Source: Carboxylicivirga sp. M1479 (lineage in GTDB: Bacteria; Bacteroidota; Bacteroidia; Bacteroidales; Marinilabiliaceae). From it: DNA of 64,000 bases. Below the pieces are notes generated by a model. That model was not told the origin of the DNA. It searched no databases and saw only the letters and a program-made list of their open reading frames with translations. The DNA lies in the NCBI RefSeq assembly GCF_007097485.1, contig NZ_VKDE01000011.1, forward strand, positions 1 to 64,000, read 5' to 3'. Both the position numbers and the translations under genes were made by a program. The first letter of the stretch is position 1. Each line of letters starts with the position of its first letter. Positions 52,201-60,410 of this stretch are shown piece by piece.

Positions 52201-53669
52201 CCAGAGCACTTGGTGGCTTTACACGAGGGGACTCTGACTCCTTACGTAAAGCAATGGGTAAGAAGATCATGGAGATGATGAATAAACTTAAAGCTAAGTT
52301 TATTGATGGTTGTCTGGGAAGCGAAGAGTTTATGCAAGCTTGCACCGATGGCAAAACATCCATACCTAAAGCCGAAGATTTAATTGAGAAGATTTGGGGT
52401 GACTGGGAGGCTTTTGCTAGCTACGCCTTTAACAAATCTCACTCGGTGTGCTATGCTTATATTGCCTATCAAACAGGTTACTTAAAAGCTCATTACCCTG
52501 CTGAATTTATGGCAGGCGTATTAAGTCGTAACCTAAGCGATATTACTAAAATCACCAACTTCATGGAAGAGTGTAAAAACATGGGGATGGATGTTTTGGG
52601 ACCTGACGTGAATGAATCATACCGTAAATTTACGGTAAATAAAGAGGGCGCTATTCGCTTTGGTATGGCAGGTATTAAAAGTGTTGGTGAAGGAGCCGTT
52701 GATGCCATTATTCAAGAACGTGAGAAAAATGGGCCATACAAAACGGTTTATGATTTTGTTGAGCGCCTGCCCCTCAATACGGTAAACAAAAAGAATATTG
52801 AAGCACTAGCATTCTCTGGAGCATTTGATGCCATGGGAGATTACCACCGCGCCCAGTTCTTTGGCAAACACGAGAACGACGACATGAATTTCATCGAACA
52901 CTTAATGCGATACGGCAACCGCTTTCAGGCAGATAAGGCATCGGCACAAAACTCGCTTTTTGCTGGCATGGGAACGGCCATTGAAATAAAAACGCCAGAT
53001 ATGCCTAACTGCATTGAATATTCCATTATTGAGAAACTCAATCACGAGAAGGAATATATCGGCATCTACTTATCTGCTCATCCATTAGATCAGTATAAAT
53101 TAGAGATGAATAATTTTATTCATCATCGACTAAAGCAGCTTGACGACCTCGAGGCCATTAGAGGTCGAGATATTACAGTAGCAGGTAGCGTGGTGAATGT
53201 GAGGCGGGGAACAACAAAAAAAGGTAATCCTTATGCCATTATGACCATGGAAGATTACACGGGTTCTTATGAGTTTGCCTTTTTTGGTAATGACTTTACA
53301 GAGTACCTGCCTTACTTGGAAATTGGCTATTTTATAATGGTTAAAGGCAAGGTTCAACCCAAGCGTTTTAATCAGGAAGAGCTAGAGTTAAAAATCAATA
53401 ACATTAAATTCTTAAGTGAACTGCGTGATACGCTTGTAAATACCGTTACACTGAAAGTGCCTTTAACAGCTATTTCTGATGAATTAATAACGGAATTGAC
53501 AAACATTATTCAAACCAATGAGGGAAAAGTAACCCTTAAGTTTATGGTACACGATCCCGAAACGAAGAATGCTGTACAGTTCTTGTCACGGACCATGCGC
53601 GTTGATCTAAACGATGATCTAATCAAATACATAGAGGAACATGAAAAAATTGAGATGAGCATTGCCTAG
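49278..53669 (+). CDS. dnaE: DNA polymerase III alpha subunit with fused N-terminal 3'-5' exonuclease
   Basis: 1463 aa, about 300 more than E. coli DnaE. Residues 1-190 are a DnaQ-type exonuclease with all DEDDh residues in place: D6/E8 (FDTETTGL), D105 (HNVTFD), H168 and D173 (AHNAAADVEAT). The PHP domain (about 252-460) keeps its metal-binding motifs: HLHVHS at 255-260, TDHGSMFG, GVEAY and NDSHF. The polymerase domain has VGPGRGSAAGAAVAYC and PDVDIDFDD with D692 and D694, then KMDFLGLKTL. C-terminal OB fold (DITVAGSVVNVRRG). This fusion is seen in several Bacteroidota. It is the replicative polymerase with built-in proofreading. Confidence 0.95.
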   Translation: MFLIFDTETTGLPKKWKAPLSDFDNWPRMVQLAWQCHDLDGNFLFAKNHVITPDGYVIPEDVVEVHGISTKIAQEKGIPLKDALLDFMEDVKQSKFIIGHNVTFDINIVGCELLRCELDEQELVRAPMLDTMTGSKVFCDLNRNGQLKNPTLTELHLKLFGVPFAEAHNAAADVEATTRCFLELLRVDGLSPDLHKLSPTQIQSFKQNNPATIELVGIKYESFKVNTSFDDISIEEEERKLREAAKNVEQQPFVHLHVHSQYSILDGAAKTTAIAAKAKEDGMPAVALTDHGSMFGIKEFHVACTKADIKPIIGVEAYVAKRGHLRKDDKTDASGHHIILLAKNYKGYQNLLKMTSIAHTDGMYYKPRIDKDLLEKYHEDVIVSSACLGGEVAQNIMAGNLEKAKETILWFKGVFGDDYYLEMQRHKNDDPRLRADVWENQVKVNKVIRQLAAELDVKVIATNDSHFMNPEDAEAHDVLVCLSTGRDYDDPTRMRYTKQEWFKTTAEMNELFADVPEALATTAEIADKVEYYKLDSAPIMPPFNIPEEFGTVADYIDKYSEDALIEEFSEKSYERLGGYDKVIQIKLEADYLKHLTFIGAKKRYGEELEDSVTERLEFELDTIKTMGFPGYFLITQDFINWAKDNGVIVGPGRGSAAGAAVAYCAGITDVDPIKYDLLFERFLNPDRVSMPDVDIDFDDDGRQAVLDYVTDKYGQDKVAHICTFGTMATKSSIKDVARVLRLDLSEANRLAKMVPEAPKMSFKKAYKEEPALLEEKESSNALIAQTIKFAEALEGSVRQTGVHACGVLIGKNPLDEHLPVMPTKGEELLTTQYDGRFVEDIGLLKMDFLGLKTLSIIKEVLSNIKLSKGIDVDINHVDLEDEETFKLFSRGETTAIFQFESPGMKKHLRGLQPNRFEDLVAMNALYRPGPMEYIPSFIARKHGKEEIVYDHPMMEPYLKDTYGITVYQEQVMLQSRALGGFTRGDSDSLRKAMGKKIMEMMNKLKAKFIDGCLGSEEFMQACTDGKTSIPKAEDLIEKIWGDWEAFASYAFNKSHSVCYAYIAYQTGYLKAHYPAEFMAGVLSRNLSDITKITNFMEECKNMGMDVLGPDVNESYRKFTVNKEGAIRFGMAGIKSVGEGAVDAIIQEREKNGPYKTVYDFVERLPLNTVNKKNIEALAFSGAFDAMGDYHRAQFFGKHENDDMNFIEHLMRYGNRFQADKASAQNSLFAGMGTAIEIKTPDMPNCIEYSIIEKLNHEKEYIGIYLSAHPLDQYKLEMNNFIHHRLKQLDDLEAIRGRDITVAGSVVNVRRGTTKKGNPYAIMTMEDYTGSYEFAFFGNDFTEYLPYLEIGYFIMVKGKVQPKRFNQEELELKINNIKFLSELRDTLVNTVTLKVPLTAISDELITELTNIIQTNEGKVTLKFMVHDPETKNAVQFLSRTMRVDLNDDLIKYIEEHEKIEMSIA

Positions 53670-53727
53670 TATGCTTGATGAGAATCAGGTAATATTATTA
53701 TAGCTGTCAATTAAAAAATGTTTATTT

Positions 53728-53760
53728 TTGAGCCTGTCGAAGTTATTTTGTATAACTTTG
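53728..53760 (+). promoter_or_regulatory. Promoter of trxA
   Basis: TTG at 53728-53730 and TAACTTTG at 53753-53760, 22 bp apart. The leader is about 55 nt. Confidence 0.6.
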
Positions 53761-53821
53761 TCAATCACTTTTAAGTTAGGAAGTTAAAATTTTTATAATA
53801 ATAAAGTAAAACAGATTTGCT

Positions 53822-54139
53822 ATGTTGATCGAAGTTACTGATGCCAATTTTGAAGAGTTAGTATTAAATTCAGACAAACCTGTATTGGTTGATTTCTGGG
53901 CTGAATGGTGTGGACCATGTCGTATGGTTACTCCTATAGTTAAAGAATTGGCAGAAGAGTATGGCGATAAAGCCGTTATTACAAAAATGGATGTTGACAG
54001 TAATCCAGGAACTTCAGTGAAGTTCGGAATTCGTAACATCCCAACTATTTTATTCTTTAAAAACGGTGAAATAGTTGACAAACAAGTTGGAGCTGTTCCT
54101 AAAACTATATTAGCGTCGAAAATTGACGCTCTGCTATAG
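53822..54139 (+). CDS. trxA: Thioredoxin
   Basis: 105 aa. LVDFWAEWCGPCRMVTPIVKEL has the WCGPC redox motif. The fold ends with NIPTILFFKNGEIVDK, with the cis-proline in IPT. It reduces disulfides in the cytoplasm. Own promoter and a strong terminator 20 bp after the stop, so monocistronic. Confidence 0.95.
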   Translation: MLIEVTDANFEELVLNSDKPVLVDFWAEWCGPCRMVTPIVKELAEEYGDKAVITKMDVDSNPGTSVKFGIRNIPTILFFKNGEIVDKQVGAVPKTILASKIDALL

Positions 54140-54160
54140 TAAAAGCATACTTACACTGAG

Positions 54161-54190
54161 GGCTGTCAAATTTTTTGACAGCCTTTTTTA
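54161..54190 (+). terminator. trxA terminator
   Basis: GGCTGTCAAA (54161-54170) pairs with TTTGACAGCC (54174-54183), then TTTTTT. Confidence 0.9.
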
Positions 54191-54227
54191 ATCCTTAAAA
54201 ATAAAACTACCCCCTTATTTTTTTATC

Positions 54228-55019
54228 ATGAAGCAATTACAAGTACTAATTGTCCTATTAGCAATAGGACTTAGCAGCTGCCAGTTCTTTGGACCCGACA
54301 AAAAAGTGGTTTCAACGAATACGAAAAATGCTGACGGCACCTTTATTAAGAAACGCCATTTTAATGACGACCCGCATTCTCCGGTAGAGTGGGAAATCTC
54401 AATGAAGTTTAAAGAAGGAAGCAAATCTGCTATCCGTCACGGTATTTCCAAACGTTACTCTAAATCAGGCAAACTTTTAGAAACGATCAATTACTCCGAC
54501 AACAAAAAAGAGGGCACTCGTATTACTTATCACTCAACAGGCAAAGTTTACAAAGAACAGCCTTATGTGGATGGTCGACTAACAGGTATTTGTAAACGTT
54601 TTGACAGAGATGGTAAAATTAGTGCAGAATATGAATACAAAAACGGACTTGCTGGTGTAGGCCTAAAGCGTTATACCAACCTTGGTAAGGTCCGCCCTAA
54701 CCCAACAATTAAGATTACTAAAAATGATAACATCAGAACGACCAGTACCTACGTTATTGGTTTATCATTAAGTGGAGAGGGAACCAAAACCATTAAATCG
54801 GTTGAATTTTTCGAAGGTGATTTAATTGAAGGAAAGTTCATGCATAAAAACTTGACACCCGCCAAAAAGCTTTCATCTAAAAAAGGTGAACTAAGAATTA
54901 AGCTTCCTAAAGGCAGTTCGATTAATAAAACACTTAACATTGTGGCCGTTTGTACAACATCAGATGGTCTTAAACTCATCATGCAAAAACCGGTAAAGGT
55001 TGATGCCAGAGGAATTTAA
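54228..55019 (+). CDS. Lipoprotein with MORN/YwqK-like repeats
   Basis: 263 aa. Lipobox GLSSC near residue 18. The centre has imperfect about 22-residue repeats (HGISKRYSKSGKLLETINYS, KEGTRITYHSTGKVYKEQPY, TGICKRFDRDGKISAEYEYK), the YwqK/MORN-type hairpins common in Bacteroidota surface proteins. Automatic annotation often calls such proteins YwqK-family antitoxin; there is no toxin gene near and no reason to think so here. The C-terminal 90 residues are a separate beta-rich part. Outer-membrane or periplasmic; function unknown. Confidence 0.75.
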   Translation: MKQLQVLIVLLAIGLSSCQFFGPDKKVVSTNTKNADGTFIKKRHFNDDPHSPVEWEISMKFKEGSKSAIRHGISKRYSKSGKLLETINYSDNKKEGTRITYHSTGKVYKEQPYVDGRLTGICKRFDRDGKISAEYEYKNGLAGVGLKRYTNLGKVRPNPTIKITKNDNIRTTSTYVIGLSLSGEGTKTIKSVEFFEGDLIEGKFMHKNLTPAKKLSSKKGELRIKLPKGSSINKTLNIVAVCTTSDGLKLIMQKPVKVDARGI

Positions 55020-55038
55020 GCGAGTAAAACTAAATATT

Positions 55039-55069
55039 AAGCCCTTTGAGAAATCTTAGGGCTTTTTTT
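55039..55069 (+). terminator. Terminator (bidirectional) between the MORN lipoprotein and the nucleoside transporter
   Basis: AAGCCCT (55039-55045) pairs with AGGGCTT (55058-55064), then TTTTT. It stands between two converging genes. Confidence 0.8.
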
Positions 55070-56459
55070 AGCCCATTATCATTCCTACAATAGTTGCAGA
55101 CATTAAAGAAGCTAAGGTTCCTGCTAGCAAGGCACGAAATCCGAATTTAGAAAGAAACTCGCGTTTATTGGGCGCCAAACCACCGATACCACCAATCTGT
55201 ATACCAATGGATGCAAAATTGGCAAATCCACATAGCATATAGGTGGCCATAATAATTGACTTACCATTACTTAAGGCTCCAGTGGACTTAAACTCGGCCA
55301 AACTAGTATATCCCACAAATTCACTAGCAATAATCTTTTCTCCTAAGAGCTGACCCACCATTGCAATATCCTGAGATGGGACACCAATAAGCCACATCAA
55401 GGGTGCAAGGCAGTAGCCTAAGATAAATTCCAAGTTAAAATGTGCATATTGGCCGTTGGTTAACTGCTCAATCGAAGCATTTAAACTTGTCCACTCACCA
55501 ACCTTGTCAAAGCCATAATTAATTAGCGCAATAAAAGCGAAGAACACCAATAACATGGCGCCCACATTTGCTGCCAACTTTAAGCCTTCGGTGGTACCAT
55601 TACTCATGGCATCAAGTATATTGCTTCCTATTTTGTCCATCGATATTTTAATCTCCGATCTAATTTCTTCGGTTTGAGGAACGAGTATTTTAGAAATAAC
55701 AATGGCTCCTGGCGCTGCCATAACCGATGCGGTTAATAAATGCTTGGCAAACATTAATCGTTGAGCAGGATCATCTCCTCCTAAAAAGCCAATATAAGCG
55801 GCTAAAACACCACCTGCTACAGTTGCCATACCGCCTACCATCACTAAAAACATTTCGGAGGCATTCATCTTTGGCAAGTAGGCCTTTATCATTAATGGAG
55901 CTTCTGTTTGACCAAGAAAAATATTGCCTGCCACCGATAAACTTTCCGCTCCTGATAGCTTCATCGCTTTTGTTAACAGCCATGCTAAAGCCCATACAAA
56001 CTTCTGTATAACACCAAGGTAAAACAACACACTTGTTAAGGCTGAAAAGAAAATTATAGTAGGTAAAATTTGGAAAGCAAAAATAAATCCAAAGGTTGAT
56101 GCATCAAGCAGATCGCCTAATAAAAACACGGTTCCATCTTTTGTAAAGTCAAGCACCAAGGTAAAAAGCTTACCAAAAAACTCGAAAATGCTCTGAACGA
56201 ACGGAACGTACAAAACACAAACGGCCAGCAAAACTTGTATAATTAAACCAATACCAACTACTTTCCAAGAGATTGCCTTTCTATTAAGACTAAACAACCA
56301 AGCAATTCCAATTAACACGCCCATTCCGAGTACTCCGCGAAGGATACTCATAAAGTTAAACGATGCTACTGTACTTACTTCAATGGCAGAATTTGCTGTT
56401 TGCGCAAAAATAGATGGACTCAATAACAAGCAAAATAGGACAAGAAGATACTTCTTCAT
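55068..56459 (-). CDS. Concentrative nucleoside transporter (CNT/NupC family)
   Basis: 463 aa, including a 20-residue signal-like start (LLLSPSIFAQ). About 10 membrane helices follow. SVAGNIFLGQTEAPLMIKAYL (about 173-193) carries the GQTEAPL motif of CNT transporters, which bind the nucleoside base and ribose. NFASIGIQIGGIGGLAPNKR near the C-terminus holds the second characteristic helix pair. It moves nucleosides with a Na+ or H+ gradient across the inner membrane. Convergent with the lipoprotein gene; followed on the minus strand by no other gene. Confidence 0.9.
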   Translation of the reverse strand: MKKYLLVLFCLLLSPSIFAQTANSAIEVSTVASFNFMSILRGVLGMGVLIGIAWLFSLNRKAISWKVVGIGLIIQVLLAVCVLYVPFVQSIFEFFGKLFTLVLDFTKDGTVFLLGDLLDASTFGFIFAFQILPTIIFFSALTSVLFYLGVIQKFVWALAWLLTKAMKLSGAESLSVAGNIFLGQTEAPLMIKAYLPKMNASEMFLVMVGGMATVAGGVLAAYIGFLGGDDPAQRLMFAKHLLTASVMAAPGAIVISKILVPQTEEIRSEIKISMDKIGSNILDAMSNGTTEGLKLAANVGAMLLVFFAFIALINYGFDKVGEWTSLNASIEQLTNGQYAHFNLEFILGYCLAPLMWLIGVPSQDIAMVGQLLGEKIIASEFVGYTSLAEFKSTGALSNGKSIIMATYMLCGFANFASIGIQIGGIGGLAPNKREFLSKFGFRALLAGTLASLMSATIVGMIMG

Positions 56460-56513
56460 GGGATTAGATTAAATGGGGTAAAGGATAAAAAGATTTTATA
56501 GATGGATCGAAGT

Positions 56514-57113
56514 TTAAGATTCTCTTCGATTTATTTCATCGCGTATTTGTGAAGCCTTTTCATAATCTTCGGCCATAATAGCGTCATTCAATGCACTCTG
56601 CAACTCTTCTATTGTCTTAGACTCATAATCTCCACCTGGCTTATCACTCTCCACCTTTTCTATTGGCATAATTGAGTGTCCTTCTTCTTTCTTATCAAAA
56701 TCAAGTACAATACCAGCCTTCTCAATAATATCTTCGTAAGTATATATAGGGCAAGCAAAACGTAGAGCCAAAGCAACGGCATCAGAAGTACGAGAGTCAA
56801 TATGTAACTGCTCATCGCCTTTTTTACACACTAACTCGGAGTAAAAAATGCCTTCTTCTAATTTATAAATAATTACCTCAGTAATTTCTATACTAAACGA
56901 TTTGGAGAAATTCAGAAACAAATCATGAGTCAAAGGCCTTGGAGGTTCTAAACCCTCGAGCTTGATAGCAATGGACTGAGCTTCTACACCACCAATAATA
57001 ATGGGAATACGTCGTTCTCCATCTTCTTCAGACAATACCAATGCATAGGCTCCTGACTGAGTTTGGCTATATGATAAACCAAGAATATTTAGCTTGATTT
57101 TTTTTCTACTCAT
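56514..57113 (-). CDS. Bifunctional-nuclease family protein with UVR motif
   Basis: 199 aa from the ATG at 57113 (MSRKKIKLNILGLSYS). An earlier codon would add 16 odd residues. Residues about 4-135 match the BFN/DUF151 fold: SGAYALVLSEEDGERRIPIIIGGVEAQSIA and the SRTSDAVALALRFACPIY signature. The last 35 residues (TIEELQSALNDAIMAEDYEKASQIRDEIN) are a UvrB/UvrC interaction motif. This arrangement is common in Bacteroidota; plant BFN1 homologues have nuclease activity. The biochemical role in bacteria is uncertain. Confidence 0.85.
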   Translation of the reverse strand: MSRKKIKLNILGLSYSQTQSGAYALVLSEEDGERRIPIIIGGVEAQSIAIKLEGLEPPRPLTHDLFLNFSKSFSIEITEVIIYKLEEGIFYSELVCKKGDEQLHIDSRTSDAVALALRFACPIYTYEDIIEKAGIVLDFDKKEEGHSIMPIEKVESDKPGGDYESKTIEELQSALNDAIMAEDYEKASQIRDEINRRES

Positions 57114-57310
57114 AATCGCATAATAGATTTTGACTCTTTGTATACCATCAATGCAAAGCAATAAAAGAGTGGATTAGTTAACTTTTTTTGCATTAAAACA
57201 AATATAGTAATTACTTTTTAACAATGGTTGATAAGCGCTTTTTTAAAAGTAATAGACTACCTTTATCATTGGTAAAAAACTTATTTTCAGGCCTAAGAAA
57301 GTATTTTTAT

Positions 57311-57341
57311 TTGGCACACACAGTAATTTTGTCTACTTTTG
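57311..57341 (+). promoter_or_regulatory. Promoter of rplU-rpmA
   Basis: TTG (57311-57313) and TACTTTTG (57334-57341), 20 bp apart, about 80 bp before the rplU start. Confidence 0.7.
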
Positions 57342-57423
57342 CACTCCATTGAAATCCTGAGGGGTAGAAAAAGTGGCTTTTAAAGTAGGCCCACCTCCTG
57401 GAGAAAACCATAAAAATTGTGAC

Positions 57424-57735
57424 ATGTACGCAATTGTTGACATTGCTGGACAGCAATTTAAAGTTGAAAAAGAGAGAAAAATCTTTGTGCATCGATTGAG
57501 TGCCGATGAAGGCGCTACAATTGAATTTGAAAAAGTACTTTTAACAGACAACGAAGGAGACGTTAAAATTGGCGCTCCAGTTGTAGAAGGTGCTAAAGTA
57601 ACTGCGAAAGTTTTATCACACGTAAAAGGTGATAAAGTGATCGTCTTCAAAAAGAAAAGAAGAAAAGGTTACAAAAAGAAGAACGGACATCGTCAGTGCT
57701 TCACCCAAATTCAAATTGAAGAAATCGTAGGTTAA
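57424..57735 (+). CDS. rplU: 50S ribosomal protein L21
   Basis: 103 aa from the ATG at 57424 ([19 protein letters not shown]). The open frame continues upstream but the preceding 17 codons lie in the leader and are not conserved L21 sequence. A single beta barrel with the conserved C-terminal [21 protein letters not shown]. Followed by rpmA after 21 bp, the usual pair. Confidence 0.95.
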   Translation: MYAIVDIAGQQFKVEKERKIFVHRLSADEGATIEFEKVLLTDNEGDVKIGAPVVEGAKVTAKVLSHVKGDKVIVFKKKRRKGYKKKNGHRQCFTQIQIEEIVG

Positions 57736-57756
57736 TACTCAAAAAATTAGAATAAG

Positions 57757-58020
57757 ATGGCACATAAGAAAGGCGTCGGTAGTTCGAAGAACGGTAGAGA
57801 GTCGGAAAGTAAACGACTTGGCGTAAAAATTTATGGCGGTCAAGCTGCCAAAGCAGGAAACATCCTTGTTAGACAACGAGGAACACAGCACCATCCAGGT
57901 GAAAACGTAGGTATGGGAAAAGACCACACCTTGTTTGCCTTAATTAATGGTAAAGTTGCTTTCCGCAAGAAAAAAGACAACAGATCTTATGTTTCAGTAG
58001 AACCATTTACTGCTGAATAA
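57757..58020 (+). CDS. rpmA: 50S ribosomal protein L27
   Basis: 87 aa. [20 protein letters not shown] is a canonical bacterial L27 start, without a cleavable N-terminal extension. [41 protein letters not shown] follows. Co-transcribed with rplU; the terminator is at 58040. Confidence 0.95.
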   Translation: MAHKKGVGSSKNGRESESKRLGVKIYGGQAAKAGNILVRQRGTQHHPGENVGMGKDHTLFALINGKVAFRKKKDNRSYVSVEPFTAE

Positions 58021-58039
58021 GACTCTTGAAAACATTATT

Positions 58040-58088
58040 AAATCTCCTGTTTTTATTACTTTCGTAATAATTTCAGGAGATTTTTTTT
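58040..58088 (+). terminator. rplU-rpmA terminator
   Basis: AAATCTCCTG (58040-58049) pairs with CAGGAGATTT (58074-58083), then TTTTT. Confidence 0.8.
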
Positions 58089-58109
58089 ACACGCTAACAA
58101 TATGACATC

Positions 58110-59381
58110 ATGTTGACGCTTAAATTCATTCAGGATAATAAAGAATTAGTCGTTGAACGACTGAAAATAAAGAACTTCGACGCAGCTAGCATTGTCGAAA
58201 CTATTATTGAACTTGACAACCGCCGCAAGGCAACTCAGGTAGAAGCCGAATCGTTTCAAAAAGAAATGAATGGCCTATCCAAAGAGATTGGTCAATTATT
58301 TAAGGCTGGTAAAGCGCAAGAAGCAAACGAAGCTAAAGCACGCACTGGCGAGCTAAAAGATAAAATCAAAGAGCTTAATACTTCCCTGGATGAAATTACT
58401 GCTCAATTGAACGAAGAGTTGGTGTCTTTGCCAAATATTCCTAATGAAATAGTTCCTCCAGGAAAGGGTGAAGATGAAAATGTTGAGGTGGAGAGCGGTG
58501 GCAGTATGCCTCAATTGGAAGAAAAAGTACCGCACTGGGATCTAATCAAGAAGTACGACCTAATTGATTTTGAGTTAGGTACAAAAATCACAGGAGCAGG
58601 GTTTCCGGTTTACAAAGGCAAAGGTGCTCGTTTACAACGTGCCTTAATCAACTTCTTTTTAGATGAAGCTGACAAGGCTGGATATAACGAAGTAATTCCA
58701 CCATTATTGGTTAACGAAGACTCGGGCTTTGGCACTGGTCAGTTACCTGATAAGGAAGGTCAGATGTATCACGCTACAGCCGATAATTTGTACCTTATTC
58801 CTACAGCTGAAGTACCTGTTACTAATATATTCCGCGATGTGATTTTAAAGGCTTCAGAAATGCCGGTTAAGCACTGTGCATACTCAGCTTGCTTCCGTCG
58901 CGAGGCTGGATCTTGGGGATCTCACGTACGCGGACTAAACCGTTTACACCAGTTCGACAAGGTTGAGATCGTACAAGTGGCCCATCCAGATGAATCATAC
59001 AAAATATTAAAATCAATGGTTCAGCACGTACAGTCGATTATTGAGAAACTGGAGTTACCATGGCGCTTGCTACGTCTTTGTGGTGGCGACTTAAGCTTCA
59101 CATCGGCATTAACATACGATTTTGAAGTATACTCAGCTGCTCAAGAGCGTTGGTTAGAGGTTAGTTCGGTATCTAATTTCGAAAGTTATCAGGCCAACCG
59201 TTTAAAGTTACGCTACAAAGAAGATGGTGAGAAAAAAGCACAATTAGCACACACCTTAAACGGAAGTGCATTGGCCTTGCCACGTATTGTTGCTGCTATT
59301 CTTGAAAACAATCAAACACCTGAGGGCATTAAGGTACCTGCTGCTTTAGTTCCTTATACAGGCTTCGATATTATTAAATAA
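58110..59381 (+). CDS. serS: Seryl-tRNA synthetase
   Basis: 423 aa, class IIa. N-terminal coiled-coil arm (about 30-105) that grips the tRNASer long variable arm (VEAESFQKEMNGLSKEIGQL). Motif 1 region is HYWD-like HWDLIKKYDLIDFELG. Motif 2 (about 260-290) carries CFRREAGSWGSHVRGLNRLHQ. Motif 3 LNGSALALPRIVAAILENNQ near 389-408. The W in AGSWGSH is slightly unusual but in a variable spot. Cytoplasmic. The terminator at 59392 separates it from the next gene. Confidence 0.95.
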   Translation: MLTLKFIQDNKELVVERLKIKNFDAASIVETIIELDNRRKATQVEAESFQKEMNGLSKEIGQLFKAGKAQEANEAKARTGELKDKIKELNTSLDEITAQLNEELVSLPNIPNEIVPPGKGEDENVEVESGGSMPQLEEKVPHWDLIKKYDLIDFELGTKITGAGFPVYKGKGARLQRALINFFLDEADKAGYNEVIPPLLVNEDSGFGTGQLPDKEGQMYHATADNLYLIPTAEVPVTNIFRDVILKASEMPVKHCAYSACFRREAGSWGSHVRGLNRLHQFDKVEIVQVAHPDESYKILKSMVQHVQSIIEKLELPWRLLRLCGGDLSFTSALTYDFEVYSAAQERWLEVSSVSNFESYQANRLKLRYKEDGEKKAQLAHTLNGSALALPRIVAAILENNQTPEGIKVPAALVPYTGFDIIK

Positions 59382-59391
59382 TATTTCAATT

Positions 59392-59438
59392 AAGCATCAA
59401 GGTAAACACAGAGTGTAACTATCTTGATGCTTTTTTTA
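59392..59438 (+). terminator. serS terminator
   Basis: AAGCATCAAG (59392-59401) pairs with CTTGATGCTT (59423-59432), then TTTTT. Confidence 0.8.
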
Positions 59439-59460
59439 CACTCATCTCAATACGATTACC

Positions 59461-59769
59461 ATGTATATATTCAACACCACCTTCATGATTGACAATTCCA
59501 TTACTGACGATTGGAAGCAATGGATGAACCGTAATTACATTCCTACCATGAAAGATTTGGTAAAAGAGCTAAGGGTTGAGTTATACGAAGTGATGGCAGT
59601 GGTTCAAGAGGGTAACACCAATTACTCGTGTCAAATGCAATGTACTAAACCTGAAGACATAGACACTGTTAATAAATACAATGCCATATTGGTGGATAAC
59701 ATCAAAGGTAAATTTGGCGATAAATGCCTTACATTTAGTTCTATCCTAAATGAACTAAAACTTGGCTAA
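59461..59769 (+). CDS. DUF4286 family protein
   Basis: 102 aa. Matches the small Bacteroidota-specific DUF4286 proteins in layout: an N-terminal strand ([20 protein letters not shown]), a helix, then a central [19 protein letters not shown] strand pair, ending in [18 protein letters not shown]. It is probably a ferredoxin-like fold, function unknown. The last codons overlap the start of ruvC by eight bases, so the two are translationally coupled; a role in or near recombination is possible from position only. Confidence 0.85.
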   Translation: MYIFNTTFMIDNSITDDWKQWMNRNYIPTMKDLVKELRVELYEVMAVVQEGNTNYSCQMQCTKPEDIDTVNKYNAILVDNIKGKFGDKCLTFSSILNELKLG

Positions 59770-60316
59770 AGAACGGATTATATTAGGCATCGATCCTGGC
59801 ACCACCGTAATGGGCTATGGTATTATTCGTGCAGTTGGAAATAAAGCCGAGATGATGACCATGGGCGTGTTAGAATTGCACAAGTACGGCGATCATTACA
59901 CCAAACTTAAGAAAATATTTGAGCGCGTAGTTCAGCTGGTAGACACCTATCACCCTGATGAATTATCAATTGAAGCACCTTTTTTTGGTAAGAACGTACA
60001 ATCGATGTTAAAACTAGGGCGTGCACAAGGTGTTGCCATGGCAGCAGGCCTGTCACGATCGGTACCAATTTTCGAATATGCCCCTTTAAAAATAAAACAA
60101 GCCATAACAGGCAATGGACGTGCCTCAAAAGAACAAGTAGCTTTGCTACTGCAAAACCTACTTAAGATAGGCGAAATGCCAAAATACCTGGATGCAACAG
60201 ATGGACTGGCAGCCGCCTATTGTCACTTTTTGCAAAACCAACGCATCAACATTAGTGGTGGCGCCAAAAGCTGGAAAGAATTCATGAGTAAGAATCCTGG
60301 CAGAGTAAAAAAATAA
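59762..60316 (+). CDS. ruvC: Holliday junction resolvase RuvC
   Basis: 184 aa starting at a TTG at 59762. An in-frame stop at 59756-59758 excludes any upstream start, and the conserved N-terminus [17 protein letters not shown] begins right after it. Catalytic acidic residues are Asp in GIDPGT, Glu in [10 protein letters not shown], and the pair in [14 protein letters not shown]. It cuts Holliday junctions with RuvAB. The gene overlaps the upstream DUF4286 frame by eight bases, so it is probably translated by coupling. Confidence 0.93.
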   Translation: MAKERIILGIDPGTTVMGYGIIRAVGNKAEMMTMGVLELHKYGDHYTKLKKIFERVVQLVDTYHPDELSIEAPFFGKNVQSMLKLGRAQGVAMAAGLSRSVPIFEYAPLKIKQAITGNGRASKEQVALLLQNLLKIGEMPKYLDATDGLAAAYCHFLQNQRINISGGAKSWKEFMSKNPGRVKK

Positions 60317-60410
60317 CTATGCACAATTGGGCATAGCTACTTCCCTATCAGTGATTTTCCCGTATACAGGAAAATACAAATAGCTACAATACTTTACGCT
60401 CGAATAACTA

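Noticed and set aside
54228-55019. Toxin-antitoxin module (YwqK-type antitoxin name)
   Set aside because: The repeats are MORN-like and the protein is a lipoprotein; no toxin gene is adjacent.
57373-57423. Upstream extension of L21 (17 residues)
   Set aside because: Not part of the conserved L21 protein; the standard start [11 protein letters not shown] is at 57424 and the region lies in the leader after the promoter.
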